DNA from: Bacteroides gallinarum DSM 18171 = JCM 13658 | GTDB lineage: Bacteria > Bacteroidota > Bacteroidia > Bacteroidales > Bacteroidaceae | Direction of reading: 5' to 3' | Assembly (NCBI RefSeq): GCF_000374365.1 | Contig: NZ_KB894119.1 | Coordinates: 62,001 to 126,000, forward strand | Length of the DNA: 64,000 nt | Shown: positions 7,646-15,682 of the stretch, piece by piece | How positions within the stretch are numbered: the first letter of the stretch is position 1 | Layout: each line of letters begins with the position of its first letter | Notes under the pieces: generated by a model | The model's database searches: none | What the model was told of the DNA's origin: nothing | The model's input: only the letters and a program-made list of their open reading frames with translations | Program-made: the position numbers and the translations under genes

Positions 7646-9865
7646 ATGAAAAAGATAAGTTTGGCACTCCTATTCTGCCTTTGTACGCTGACGGGCTTCG
7701 CCCAGACCGGCAAGCCGCTCGATTTAAGAGAAATCGTATCCGGAGAATTCACTCCTCAAAGCATTTCGGGAGTTATCCCCATTCCGGGAGACGGAGAACA
7801 CTATTCGCAGATGAATGCAGACAAGACGCAAATCATCAAATACTCCTTCAAGACGGGCAAACCGGTAGAAGTACTGTTCGACGCTGCTACCGCCCGCGAA
7901 TGCCCGTTCAAGAAATTCGACAGCTACAGTTTTGCTCCGGACGGCAGCAAGCTGCTTATCGCAACGGAAACGACCCCTATCTACCGCCACTCTTACACGG
8001 CTATACATTATATATATAGTTTAAAACGAAACCTGGACGGCAAGATAAACAATGTAGTGGAAAAGCTGTCGGACGGCGGACCGCAGCAAGTTCCGGTCTT
8101 TTCGCCCGACGGATACCAGGTAGCTTTCGTACGCGACAACAATATCTTCCTCGTGAAACTGCTCTACGGCAACAGCGAAAGCCAAGTGACCGAAGACGGT
8201 AAGCGCAATGAAGTGCTGAACGGCATCCCCGACTGGGTGTACGAAGAAGAATTCTCCTTTAACCGTGCCTTGGAATTCAGCCCCGACAGCAAGATGCTGG
8301 CATTTATCCGTTTCGACGAACGGGAAGTGCCCTCGTACACCTTCCCGGTATTTGCCGGAGAAGCTCCCCACATCGCCCCTTACGAAAAATACCCGGGCGA
8401 ATACACCTACAAATACCCCAAGACCGGTGAAAGGAACTCCAAGGTATCCGTACATACTTTCGACATCAAGTCCAAGGTAACCCGCAAAATCGACGTACCG
8501 CTGGAAGAAGGGGGTTACATCCCCCGTATCCGCTTTACGCAAGACCCTAACAAACTCGCCATTATGACACTGAACCGCCACCAGAACCGGTTCGACCTGT
8601 ACTTCGCCAATCCCCGCAGTACCGTCAGCAAGCTCGCAGTACGCGACGAGAGCGACACTTATATCCGCGAAAGCGTGTTCGACAATATCGTCTTCTATCC
8701 GGAAAATTTCAGCTTTGTCAGCGAAAAGAGCGGCTACAACCATTTGTACTGGTACAGCATAAACGGCAACCTCATCAAGCAAGTCACCTCCGGTACTTAC
8801 GAAGTACTGGATTTCCTGGGTTACAACCCCGAAGACGGCAGCTTCTATTACAGCAGCAACGAAGAAAGCCCGCTACGCAGCGCCGTCTACAAGATAGACC
8901 GCAAAGGGAAAAAGACTAAATTATCATCGCAAACCGGAACGAACAGTGCACAGTTCAGCGCAAACATGAAGTATTTCATGAACCGCTACTCCAACCTGAA
9001 CACTCCGACACTCATTACCCTTAACGACAATACCGGCAAGACGCTAACTACGCTCGTAGACAATGCCGCCCTGAAACAAAAGATAAAGGAATACGATATG
9101 CCGGAAAAAGAATTCTTCTCTTTCCGGACTTCCGACGGTACTGCCCTGAACGGCTGGATGATGAAACCTACGGATTTCTCCGCCGACAGGAAATACCCGG
9201 TTCTGATGTACCAGTACAGCGGTCCCGGCTCGCAGCAAGTGCTCGATAAGTTCGGCGTAAGCTGGGAAACCTATATGGCATCCCAAGGATATATCGTTGT
9301 ATGCGTAGACGGACGTGGAACGGGTGGACGCGGTGCGGAATTCGCCAAAACCACCTATCTGAACCTCGGTATTAAAGAAGCCCGCGACCAGGTGGAAACC
9401 GCCCTGTATTTAGGAAACCAGCCCTACGTAGACAAAGACCGCATCGGCATTTGGGGGTGGAGTTACGGCGGCTACATGACCATTATGAGTATGAGCGAAG
9501 GAACTCCGGTATTCAAGGCAGGAGTTGCCGTAGCCCCGGTTACCGACTGGAACTACTACGATACCGTATACGGCGAACGCTTCATGCGTACCCCGAAAGA
9601 GAATGCCGAAGGCTATAAGGCTGCTTCCGCCTTTACCCGCGCCGGTAACCTGCACGGTAATCTGCTATTGGTACACGGCATGGCGGACGACAACGTACAT
9701 TTTCAGAATTGCGCGGAATATGCCGAACACCTCGTACAGCTCGGCAAGCAGTTCGACATGCAGGTCTATACCAACCGTAACCACAGCATATTCGGCGGCA
9801 ATACCCGCATGCACCTGTATACCCGGCTGACGAATTTCTTTAACCGGGAACTGAAAAATAGATGA
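7646..9865 (+). CDS. Dipeptidyl peptidase IV (S9B family), exported
   Basis: A 739-residue serine peptidase that removes X-Pro or X-Ala dipeptides from peptide N-termini, probably in the periplasm. It has a Sec signal (MKKISLALLFCLCTLTGFAQ), an N-terminal beta-propeller (about residues 40-480) carrying the substrate N-terminus-binding pair in DWVYEEEF, and a C-terminal alpha/beta-hydrolase domain. The triad is visible: Ser in GWSYGGYM, Asp in HGMADDNVH, and His in NRNHSIFGG. The ATG at 7646 was chosen because it starts the signal peptide and lies after the promoter. The stop overlaps the lipA start by 4 bp (ATGA), so the two are translationally coupled despite unrelated functions. Confidence 0.93.
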   Translation: MKKISLALLFCLCTLTGFAQTGKPLDLREIVSGEFTPQSISGVIPIPGDGEHYSQMNADKTQIIKYSFKTGKPVEVLFDAATARECPFKKFDSYSFAPDGSKLLIATETTPIYRHSYTAIHYIYSLKRNLDGKINNVVEKLSDGGPQQVPVFSPDGYQVAFVRDNNIFLVKLLYGNSESQVTEDGKRNEVLNGIPDWVYEEEFSFNRALEFSPDSKMLAFIRFDEREVPSYTFPVFAGEAPHIAPYEKYPGEYTYKYPKTGERNSKVSVHTFDIKSKVTRKIDVPLEEGGYIPRIRFTQDPNKLAIMTLNRHQNRFDLYFANPRSTVSKLAVRDESDTYIRESVFDNIVFYPENFSFVSEKSGYNHLYWYSINGNLIKQVTSGTYEVLDFLGYNPEDGSFYYSSNEESPLRSAVYKIDRKGKKTKLSSQTGTNSAQFSANMKYFMNRYSNLNTPTLITLNDNTGKTLTTLVDNAALKQKIKEYDMPEKEFFSFRTSDGTALNGWMMKPTDFSADRKYPVLMYQYSGPGSQQVLDKFGVSWETYMASQGYIVVCVDGRGTGGRGAEFAKTTYLNLGIKEARDQVETALYLGNQPYVDKDRIGIWGWSYGGYMTIMSMSEGTPVFKAGVAVAPVTDWNYYDTVYGERFMRTPKENAEGYKAASAFTRAGNLHGNLLLVHGMADDNVHFQNCAEYAEHLVQLGKQFDMQVYTNRNHSIFGGNTRMHLYTRLTNFFNRELKNR

Positions 9866-10731
9866 GTGAAAGAGTACGGAAGCCGGAATGGCTCAAAATA
9901 AGCATCGGCGCCAACGAGCGTTACACCGAAACCAAACGCATCGTAGAGTCCCACTGCCTGCATACGATTTGCAGCAGCGGACGCTGCCCCAATATGGGAG
10001 AATGCTGGGGAAGGGGTACGGCCACCTTTATGATAGGCGGAAACATCTGTACCCGCTGTTGCAAATTCTGCAATACGCAAACGGGCAAGCCCATGCCCTT
10101 AGACCCGCAAGAGCCGGTACATGTAGCCGAATCCATTGCCTTAATGAAACTCTCCCATGCCGTTATCACGTCGGTAGACAGGGACGACCTGCCCGACCTC
10201 GGTGCCGCCCACTGGGTACGGACGATTCGCGAAATCAAACGCCTCAACCCCGAAACGACCGTCGAGGTGCTGATTCCCGACTTTCAGGGCAGACAGGAGC
10301 TCATAAACCAGGTAATCGAAGCCCGGCCTGAAATAATCTCCCACAATATGGAGACGGTGAAACGCATCAGCCCGCTGGTACGAAGCAAAGCCCGCTACGA
10401 AACAAGCCTCAAAGTGATACGGCAGATAGCAGGCAGCGGAACCGTCACCAAATCCGGCATCATGGTAGGGCTGGGAGAAACTCCGGACGAAGTGGAAGAA
10501 TTAATGGACGACTTGCGCAGCACAGGTTGCGGGATACTTACCATAGGGCAATACCTGCAACCTACCCATAAGCACTATGCGGTGGCGGAATATGTTACCC
10601 CCGCCCAGTTTGCCGCCTACAAAGAACTCGGACTGAAGAAAGGTTTCACGCAGGTAGAAAGTGCGCCGTTGGTACGTTCGTCCTACCATGCAGAAAAATC
10701 GACCCTGTATCTACAAAAAGGGATGAAATAA
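9862..10731 (+). CDS. lipA: Lipoyl synthase LipA
   Basis: A radical SAM enzyme of 289 residues that inserts two sulfurs into octanoyl groups on lipoate-dependent proteins. Both [4Fe-4S] sites are intact: the auxiliary-cluster cysteines Cys37, Cys42 and Cys48 (CSSGRCPNMGEC) and the radical SAM cysteines Cys63, Cys67 and Cys70 (CTRCCKFC). The C-terminal RSSYHAEK supplies the serine ligand of the auxiliary cluster. HNMETV and VGLGET are further family marks. Length is normal. Its start overlaps the DPP IV stop by 4 bp. Confidence 0.97.
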   Translation: MSERVRKPEWLKISIGANERYTETKRIVESHCLHTICSSGRCPNMGECWGRGTATFMIGGNICTRCCKFCNTQTGKPMPLDPQEPVHVAESIALMKLSHAVITSVDRDDLPDLGAAHWVRTIREIKRLNPETTVEVLIPDFQGRQELINQVIEARPEIISHNMETVKRISPLVRSKARYETSLKVIRQIAGSGTVTKSGIMVGLGETPDEVEELMDDLRSTGCGILTIGQYLQPTHKHYAVAEYVTPAQFAAYKELGLKKGFTQVESAPLVRSSYHAEKSTLYLQKGMK

Positions 10732-10785
10732 AGAACATTTTATACAGGCTATTTGTTAAAAAGGAAACGGCAAAATAGTGTAGTA

Positions 10786-11904
10786 ATGGGCAAGCAGAGA
10801 GTTCTATCATCCAAGTTCAACATGTCATTGGGATATATCCCCGTCATTATATCCATTATATTATGTGAATTCATAATACAAGACACGGCTATCTACATCG
10901 GTACGGGTATAGGACTGCTGTCCAGCATCTATATGCTGCGACGCAAAGGCTCGCACATCCCCCAGATTATATTGTACAGTACCACGGGCATGTTACTGCT
11001 GCTGACGATAACCTCTTTCTTCTCCACGGATTATTGTCCGGAGGCGATGTTCCCGTTTACGCTGGAAATCAGCGCTATCATTCCGCCGCTCATTATTTTC
11101 CTGAACAGGAAACGCTTCCTGGACTACCACACCGCCCAGTCCCGCAAATGCTGCAAGCAGTTTTTCGCACAGGGAGCCGAAGCCGCCATAGTATCCGCAC
11201 GCGTACTGTTACTTATCGGTTTCCTGCATCTCCTGATTATATCGCTCGCCATACTAATCAGCCACCCGCTGAACGATACGGCACGCTATGTCCTATTCCA
11301 TATCATGCCCCCTTGCGTATTCATACTGAGTATCCTGTTCAACCAGTTCGGCATATATTACTTCAACAAAGTAATGAAACACACCGTGTTCGTGCCGATA
11401 GTAACAACCAAAGGAGACGTTATTGGAAAAGCAATGGCCTCCGAAGCCATTAGCCGGAAAAACGAATACATTAACCCCGTTATCCGCATTACCGCCGTTT
11501 CGCACGGCATGCTGTTCCTGCTGCCGCGCCCCCAGTGCAGTACACTCGAGAAAGGCAAGACGGACATACTAACGGAAGGCTACCTGATATATGGAGAAAC
11601 CCTGGAACAGGGCGCGAAAAGAGTATTGCAACAAACCCTCCCTACGGCGTCGCTGCAAAATCTCCGCTTCAACCTTACGTACCATTTCGAAAACGAGCTG
11701 ACCAACCGCCTGGTTTACCTTTTTACCCTCGATGTAGACGACGACTCTCTACTGTGCAATAAAGAGTTAAAGGGCGGGAAGCTCTGGACATTCCGGCAGA
11801 TAGAGCATAACCTTCACCGGAACTTTTTCAGTAGCTGCTTCGAATACGAATACGAGTACACGAAAGAGATTATTTATACAAGAGAAAAATACAAGGAATC
11901 TTAG
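10786..11904 (+). CDS. Six-segment membrane protein with a degenerate Nudix domain
   Basis: A 372-residue protein not matched to a named family. Residues 1-195 hold about six hydrophobic segments (near 14-31, 35-52, 59-79, 87-106, 137-159, 170-193). The soluble C-terminal part begins VPIVTTKGDVIGKAMASEA and resembles a Nudix fold. Residues 265-286 align in exact register with the Nudix box: Gly265, Glu271 and Arg279 are kept, but the three metal-binding glutamates that follow Arg are Val, Gln and Thr. A catalytically inactive sensor or binding domain is therefore more likely than a hydrolase (inference). The ATG at 10786 is preferred over an upstream in-frame TTG. Its 3' end overlaps the convergent rsmI-like gene by 35 bp. 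Confidence 0.7.
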   Translation: MGKQRVLSSKFNMSLGYIPVIISIILCEFIIQDTAIYIGTGIGLLSSIYMLRRKGSHIPQIILYSTTGMLLLLTITSFFSTDYCPEAMFPFTLEISAIIPPLIIFLNRKRFLDYHTAQSRKCCKQFFAQGAEAAIVSARVLLLIGFLHLLIISLAILISHPLNDTARYVLFHIMPPCVFILSILFNQFGIYYFNKVMKHTVFVPIVTTKGDVIGKAMASEAISRKNEYINPVIRITAVSHGMLFLLPRPQCSTLEKGKTDILTEGYLIYGETLEQGAKRVLQQTLPTASLQNLRFNLTYHFENELTNRLVYLFTLDVDDDSLLCNKELKGGKLWTFRQIEHNLHRNFFSSCFEYEYEYTKEIIYTREKYKES

Positions 11905-12574
11905 ACAAGTCAGGAACTTTACCCTGCCACTCCTTCACCGTTTTAGTTTTAATGTACTCCCCCTCACATGTGATATTGGCAGCAATACAAAGCTTGGTCT
12001 GTGGACGGCAGTTACGCAGGATATCCTCTGCCATTTTGTTATTGCGGTAAGGAGTTTCTATGAAAAGCTGGGTCTGATGCTCCGTGTACACCCGTTGTTC
12101 CAGCGCTTTCAGCTTCCTGGCGCGCTCGCCGGGTTCAATAGGCAAGTATCCGTGAAAAGCGAAGCTCTGCCCGTTGAAGCCGGAACCCATGACCGACAAT
12201 ATAATCGAGGAAGGCCCCACCAAAGGAATCACCCTCAGGTTCTTGCGTTGAGCTATCGCCACCACATCCGCTCCCGGGTCGGCAACAGCCGGACAACCCG
12301 CCTCGGAAATCACCCCCATTGGATATCCGGCCTCAAGCGGCTGCAAATACCCGGAAATATCCTCCGGCGAGGTATGCTTGTTCAGCGTATAGAATGTAAG
12401 CGCATCGATATCTATATCCTTGTCCGCCTTTTTCAGAAAACGGCGCGCCGAGCGCACATCCTCCACTATGAAATGGCGGATACCCATTATCATTTCCTTA
12501 TTATAAGAAGGCAATACGGTTTCAACCGGAGTGTCGCCCAAAGTAACGGGCAACAGGTAAAGAGCAGTTTCCAT
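11870..12574 (-). CDS. RsmI-like SAM methyltransferase (tetrapyrrole methylase fold)
   Basis: A 234-residue member of the tetrapyrrole-methylase superfamily, closest to RsmI, which 2'-O-methylates C1402 of 16S rRNA. Family marks are LYLLPVTLGD near the start, ISEAGCPAVADPGADVV, VPLVGPSSI-type RVIPLVGPSSIILSVMGSGFNGQSFAFHGYLP, and FIETPYRN. It is shorter than E. coli RsmI and starts METALYLLPVTLGDTP instead of the usual glycine-rich strand, a form seen in Bacteroidota, so exact target identity is inferred. It ends inside the 3' end of the convergent membrane-Nudix gene. Confidence 0.8.
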   Translation of the reverse strand: METALYLLPVTLGDTPVETVLPSYNKEMIMGIRHFIVEDVRSARRFLKKADKDIDIDALTFYTLNKHTSPEDISGYLQPLEAGYPMGVISEAGCPAVADPGADVVAIAQRKNLRVIPLVGPSSIILSVMGSGFNGQSFAFHGYLPIEPGERARKLKALEQRVYTEHQTQLFIETPYRNNKMAEDILRNCRPQTKLCIAANITCEGEYIKTKTVKEWQGKVPDLSKIPCIFLLYK

Positions 12575-12589
12575 GTGAATCGGCTAAAA

Positions 12590-12692
12590 TGATAAAGTAA
12601 TAAAGCGATGAGGTGATAAAGCGACGAATGAAATGATGAAACGATAAAATGAATGAAACGATGAAATGAATGAAACGATGAAATGATAAAGA
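12590..12692. repeat. Low-complexity AAT/GATGAA-type repeat tract
   Basis: The tract is built from degenerate 7-bp to 17-bp units such as GATGAAATGAATGAAAC, repeated head to tail between rsmI-like and fabI. Long hydrophobic minus-strand ORFs through it are a by-product of the composition. It lies just upstream of the rsmI-like start codon. Confidence 0.7.
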
Positions 12693-12701
12693 AATAAAAG
12701 A

Positions 12702-12753
12702 GGTAAAGTGATAGGGCAATAAGTCTCATATTACTACCCCCTATCGCTTTACC
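12702..12753 (-). terminator. Probable terminator of fabI
   Basis: GGTAAAGTGATAGGG (12702-12716) and CCCTATCGCTTTACC (12739-12753) form a 15-bp stem with one G-T pair. In the minus-strand transcript it is followed by a T-rich run (TCTTTTATTTCTTT). It begins 17 bp past the fabI stop. Confidence 0.65.
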
Positions 12754-12769
12754 GTCTTATCACCTTCTT

Positions 12770-13627
12770 TTATCCGTAGATTATATTTCCGTTTTCGTCT
12801 TTATATTCATCCAACCCCTTTTCATAAGTAGCCATGGCTCGCAGGCTCATACCTACGCTGGAGAAACCTCCGTCATGGTACAGGTTCTGCATGGTAACCT
12901 TGCGGGTCAAGTCGGAGAACATCACGATACAATAATCGGCACACTCATCGGCCGAGGCATTGCCCAGCGGAGACATGCGGTTGGCAAAGTCGAACAGCTT
13001 GTCCATACCCTTCACACCCGAACCGGCAGTAGTCATCGTAGGCGACTGCGAAATCGTGTTGACACGTACGTTGTGCTCGCGGCCATAGATGTAGCCGAAA
13101 CTGCGGGCAATAGACTCCAGCAACGCCTTCGCATCCGCCATATCGTTGTAACCGTAGAATGTACGCTGTGCCGCCACATAACTCAACGCCACGATAGAAC
13201 CGTATTCTGCAATGGCATTCATTTTCTTGGCTGCCTGTATCATCTTATGGAAAGAAACGGCCGAAATATCCAGCGTCTTACCCAACATGTCATAATCGAG
13301 GTCGTCATATGTACGTTTCTTGCGCACATTGGGCGACATACCGATAGAATGAAGAACGAAATCAATCTGACCGCCCAACACCTCCATAGAACGTTTAAAG
13401 ACATTCTCCAAATCTTCCACACTGGTAGCATCGGCTGCAATAACCTCGCAACCCAGCTTTTCGGCCAACGCCGAGACTTCACCCATGCGCACGGCAACGG
13501 GCGTATTGGACAAGGTGATAACCGCACCTTCTTCTACTGCTTTTTCTGCTACTTTCCAGGCAATGGACTGCTCGTTCAGAGCGCCGAAAATAATGCCTCT
13601 TTTTCCTTTCAACAAATTGTAACTCAT
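12770..13627 (-). CDS. fabI: Enoyl-[acyl-carrier-protein] reductase FabI
   Basis: A 285-residue NADH-dependent enoyl-ACP reductase that completes each fatty-acid elongation cycle; it is the target of triclosan-type inhibitors. It is an atypical short-chain dehydrogenase with the nucleotide-binding start GKRGIIFGALNEQSIAWKVA, HSIGMSPN, and the FabI-type catalytic Tyr-x6-Lys in YNDMADAK. RVNTISQSP follows as expected. The ATG at 13627 (MSYNLLKGKR) was chosen over a longer frame because the upstream residues are promoter-derived: a TATCTTTG -7 element lies at 13653-13660. Length is close to that of other FabI proteins. Confidence 0.93.
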   Translation of the reverse strand: MSYNLLKGKRGIIFGALNEQSIAWKVAEKAVEEGAVITLSNTPVAVRMGEVSALAEKLGCEVIAADATSVEDLENVFKRSMEVLGGQIDFVLHSIGMSPNVRKKRTYDDLDYDMLGKTLDISAVSFHKMIQAAKKMNAIAEYGSIVALSYVAAQRTFYGYNDMADAKALLESIARSFGYIYGREHNVRVNTISQSPTMTTAGSGVKGMDKLFDFANRMSPLGNASADECADYCIVMFSDLTRKVTMQNLYHDGGFSSVGMSLRAMATYEKGLDEYKDENGNIIYG

Positions 13628-13969
13628 ACCTTTTTTACTAAGTTTTGGGCTGCAAAGATAGTGCAAAAACCCTGAAAGCGCACAAAGAAAAGGGCAAAAC
13701 CACAAAAAATACACTAAAACCAACAATTAGTACACACTTTTTCAGCTAAAGCCCGATAAATTTGCAACTGGTAATTAAGAGGTTTTTTCATAATATTTAT
13801 TTAAGGTTAGAATTAGGTTAACATGAATCATTTATTATTCTTTTCGTAAGCCACTCGCGAGAGCAGCTTACGAGAGAATAATAAGAAAAGCAGAAAGCAC
13901 GGAGCCGGCCGTTTGCCGGGAAAGACCGCTTAGTCCACAGATTACGAATTCATAAACATAATATCACGA
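13628..13969. other. Divergent fabI/GH28 intergenic region with a long hairpin
   Basis: Besides the fabI promoter it contains a plus-strand -7 candidate TAAATTTG at 13757-13764. It also holds a strong stem formed by 13832-13851 and 13865-13883 (outer TTATTATTCT paired with AGAATAATAA, inner CGTAAGC with GCTTACG). The hairpin would fall in a leader of about 200 nt before the GH28 start. It has no T-run on either side, so it looks like an mRNA leader structure and not a terminator. Confidence 0.6.
13653..13686 (-). promoter_or_regulatory. Promoter of fabI
   Basis: The minus strand carries TTTG (13683-13686), a 22-bp spacer and TATCTTTG (13653-13660). The leader would be under 20 nt and fixes the fabI start at 13627. 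Confidence 0.55.
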
Positions 13970-15571
13970 ATGAACACATTATCTAAAAAGCTATTTACGC
14001 TTACCGCACTTTTCCTTGCATTGCTGCCCGCACGCAATACAGCCTGCGCCCAATGCAAAAGTCCCGTAGACGAAAACATCTATAAAGAGCTGCCCTTCAG
14101 CATGCCCGAGGTCGAACAGCCCTCATTCCCGGACTATACGGTCAACATCCTGGATTTCGGGGCGAAGAGCGACGGGATTACCCTGAACACCCGGGCGATA
14201 AACGATGCCATTAAAGCCGTCAATGCAAAAGGCGGCGGCAAGGTAGTTATCCCGGCAGGGTGGTGGCTCACGGGACCTATCGAGCTATTGAGCAATGTCA
14301 ACCTATATACGGAAAAGAATGCACTGGTCGTTTTCACAGACGACTTCAACGCATACCCCATTATCGAAACCTCCTTCGAGGGGCTGAATACCCGCCGCTG
14401 CCAATCGCCCATATCGGCACGCAATGCCGAGAACATAGCGATTACGGGCTATGGCGTATTCGACGGCTCGGGCGACAGTTGGCGTCCGGTAAAGCAAGGC
14501 AAACTAACCCCCACCCAATGGGACAACCTCGTCAAATCGGGCGGTGTGGTAGACAACTCCATATGGTATCCCACGGAAGGCTCATTGAAAGGAGCGCGGG
14601 CGTGTAAGAACTTCAACAATCCCGAAGGCATCGAAACGGACGAGGAATGGAACGAAATCCGTCCGTGGCTGCGTCCGGTACTGCTCAGCATAGTCAAGAG
14701 CAAGAAAGTGTTACTGGAAGGAGTTACATTCAAGAACTCGCCGAGCTGGTGTCTGCACCCGCTATCCTGCGAACATATCACTATCAACCGGGTAAAAGTA
14801 TTCAACCCCTGGTATTCGCAGAACGGTGATGCCTTAGACCTGGAATCCTGCAAGAACGCATTGGTAATCAACAACATTTTCGATGCCGGCGACGACGCAA
14901 TCTGCATCAAGTCCGGCAAAGACGAAGACGGGCGCAAACGCGGCGAACCCTGCCAGAACGTCATTGTAAAGAACAACACCGTACTGCACGGACATGGCGG
15001 CTTCGTAGTAGGCAGTGAAATGTCCGGTGGCGTGAAGAACATCTATGTAACGGACTGCACTTTCCTCGGCACGGATGTAGGCTTGCGCTTCAAAAGCACC
15101 AGAGGACGCGGCGGTGTCGTAGAGGGAATCTATATCCACAACATCCACATGCTCGACATACCCCACGAACCGCTGCTGTTCGACCTGTTCTACGGCGGTA
15201 AGGGAGCCGGCGAAGAAACGGAAGAGGAACTGAAAGGCCGTATGAAAACGGCAATCCCGCCTGTAACCGTCGAAACACCCTCTTTCCGCGATATCCACAT
15301 CTCCAACGTCATCTGTAAAGGCTCGGGACGTGCCATGTTCTTCAACGGACTGCCCGAGATGCCTATCAAGAACGTCACCGTAAAGGATGTAATCATCAGC
15401 GACGCCAAAGAAGGCGTAGTCATCAGCCAGGCAGAAGGCGTTACGCTGGAAAACATACGCATAGACACCCAGGGGCACACGCTCGATGTAAAGAATGCCA
15501 AAGAACTGAAAGTAGACGGGAAAGTATATTCCACAATCGGAGCGGAAGGGAAACTGCTGGACTTTAAATAA
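13970..15571 (+). CDS. GH28 polygalacturonase/rhamnogalacturonase-type pectinase, exported
   Basis: A 533-residue right-handed beta-helix glycoside hydrolase that cleaves galacturonic-acid linkages in pectin. A Sec signal spans about residues 1-28, followed by the GH28 N-terminal NILDFGAKSDGITLNTRAI. Catalytic motifs are in order: the NTD equivalent N285-G-D287 in SQNGDALDLES, the DD pair D308-D309 in AGDDAICIKSGKD, GHG at 341-343, and RFK at 373-375 in place of RIK. The large size and these variants fit Bacteroides exo- or rhamnogalacturonan-type GH28 enzymes, but the precise linkage cannot be read. It is the first gene of the 14-22 kb enzyme cluster and has its own terminator. Confidence 0.92.
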   Translation: MNTLSKKLFTLTALFLALLPARNTACAQCKSPVDENIYKELPFSMPEVEQPSFPDYTVNILDFGAKSDGITLNTRAINDAIKAVNAKGGGKVVIPAGWWLTGPIELLSNVNLYTEKNALVVFTDDFNAYPIIETSFEGLNTRRCQSPISARNAENIAITGYGVFDGSGDSWRPVKQGKLTPTQWDNLVKSGGVVDNSIWYPTEGSLKGARACKNFNNPEGIETDEEWNEIRPWLRPVLLSIVKSKKVLLEGVTFKNSPSWCLHPLSCEHITINRVKVFNPWYSQNGDALDLESCKNALVINNIFDAGDDAICIKSGKDEDGRKRGEPCQNVIVKNNTVLHGHGGFVVGSEMSGGVKNIYVTDCTFLGTDVGLRFKSTRGRGGVVEGIYIHNIHMLDIPHEPLLFDLFYGGKGAGEETEEELKGRMKTAIPPVTVETPSFRDIHISNVICKGSGRAMFFNGLPEMPIKNVTVKDVIISDAKEGVVISQAEGVTLENIRIDTQGHTLDVKNAKELKVDGKVYSTIGAEGKLLDFK

Positions 15572-15594
15572 TCTTCATTAAGCAATAAGCTCAA

Positions 15595-15642
15595 AGCAGG
15601 CAGTTTTTTTGCCAAAAGGACAAGAACTGTCTGCTCTTTTTA
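15595..15642 (+). terminator. Terminator of the GH28 gene
   Basis: AGCAGGCAGTT (15595-15605) pairs with AACTGTCTGCT (15625-15635), with one G-T pair, and is followed by CTTTTTAG. Confidence 0.7.
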
Positions 15643-15645
15643 GTT

Positions 15646-15653
15646 TAATTTTG
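15646..15653 (+). promoter_or_regulatory. -7 element for the DUF4861 operon
   Basis: TAATTTTG matches TAnnTTTG and lies just after the GH28 terminator, 30 bp before the next ATG. No -33 TTTG is seen at the usual distance. Confidence 0.45.
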
Positions 15654-15682
15654 CAGCAATCGATTAATTAAACACATTCCTT

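Noticed and set aside
12590..12692. CRISPR-like repeat array
   Set aside because: The units are short, degenerate and contiguous, with no unique spacers and no cas genes nearby.
12490..12729. Hydrophobic minus-strand ORF through the repeat tract upstream of the rsmI-like gene
   Set aside because: Its Phe/His/Ser-rich sequence is dictated by the AATGAATGAAAC-type repeat and it overlaps the rsmI-like start.
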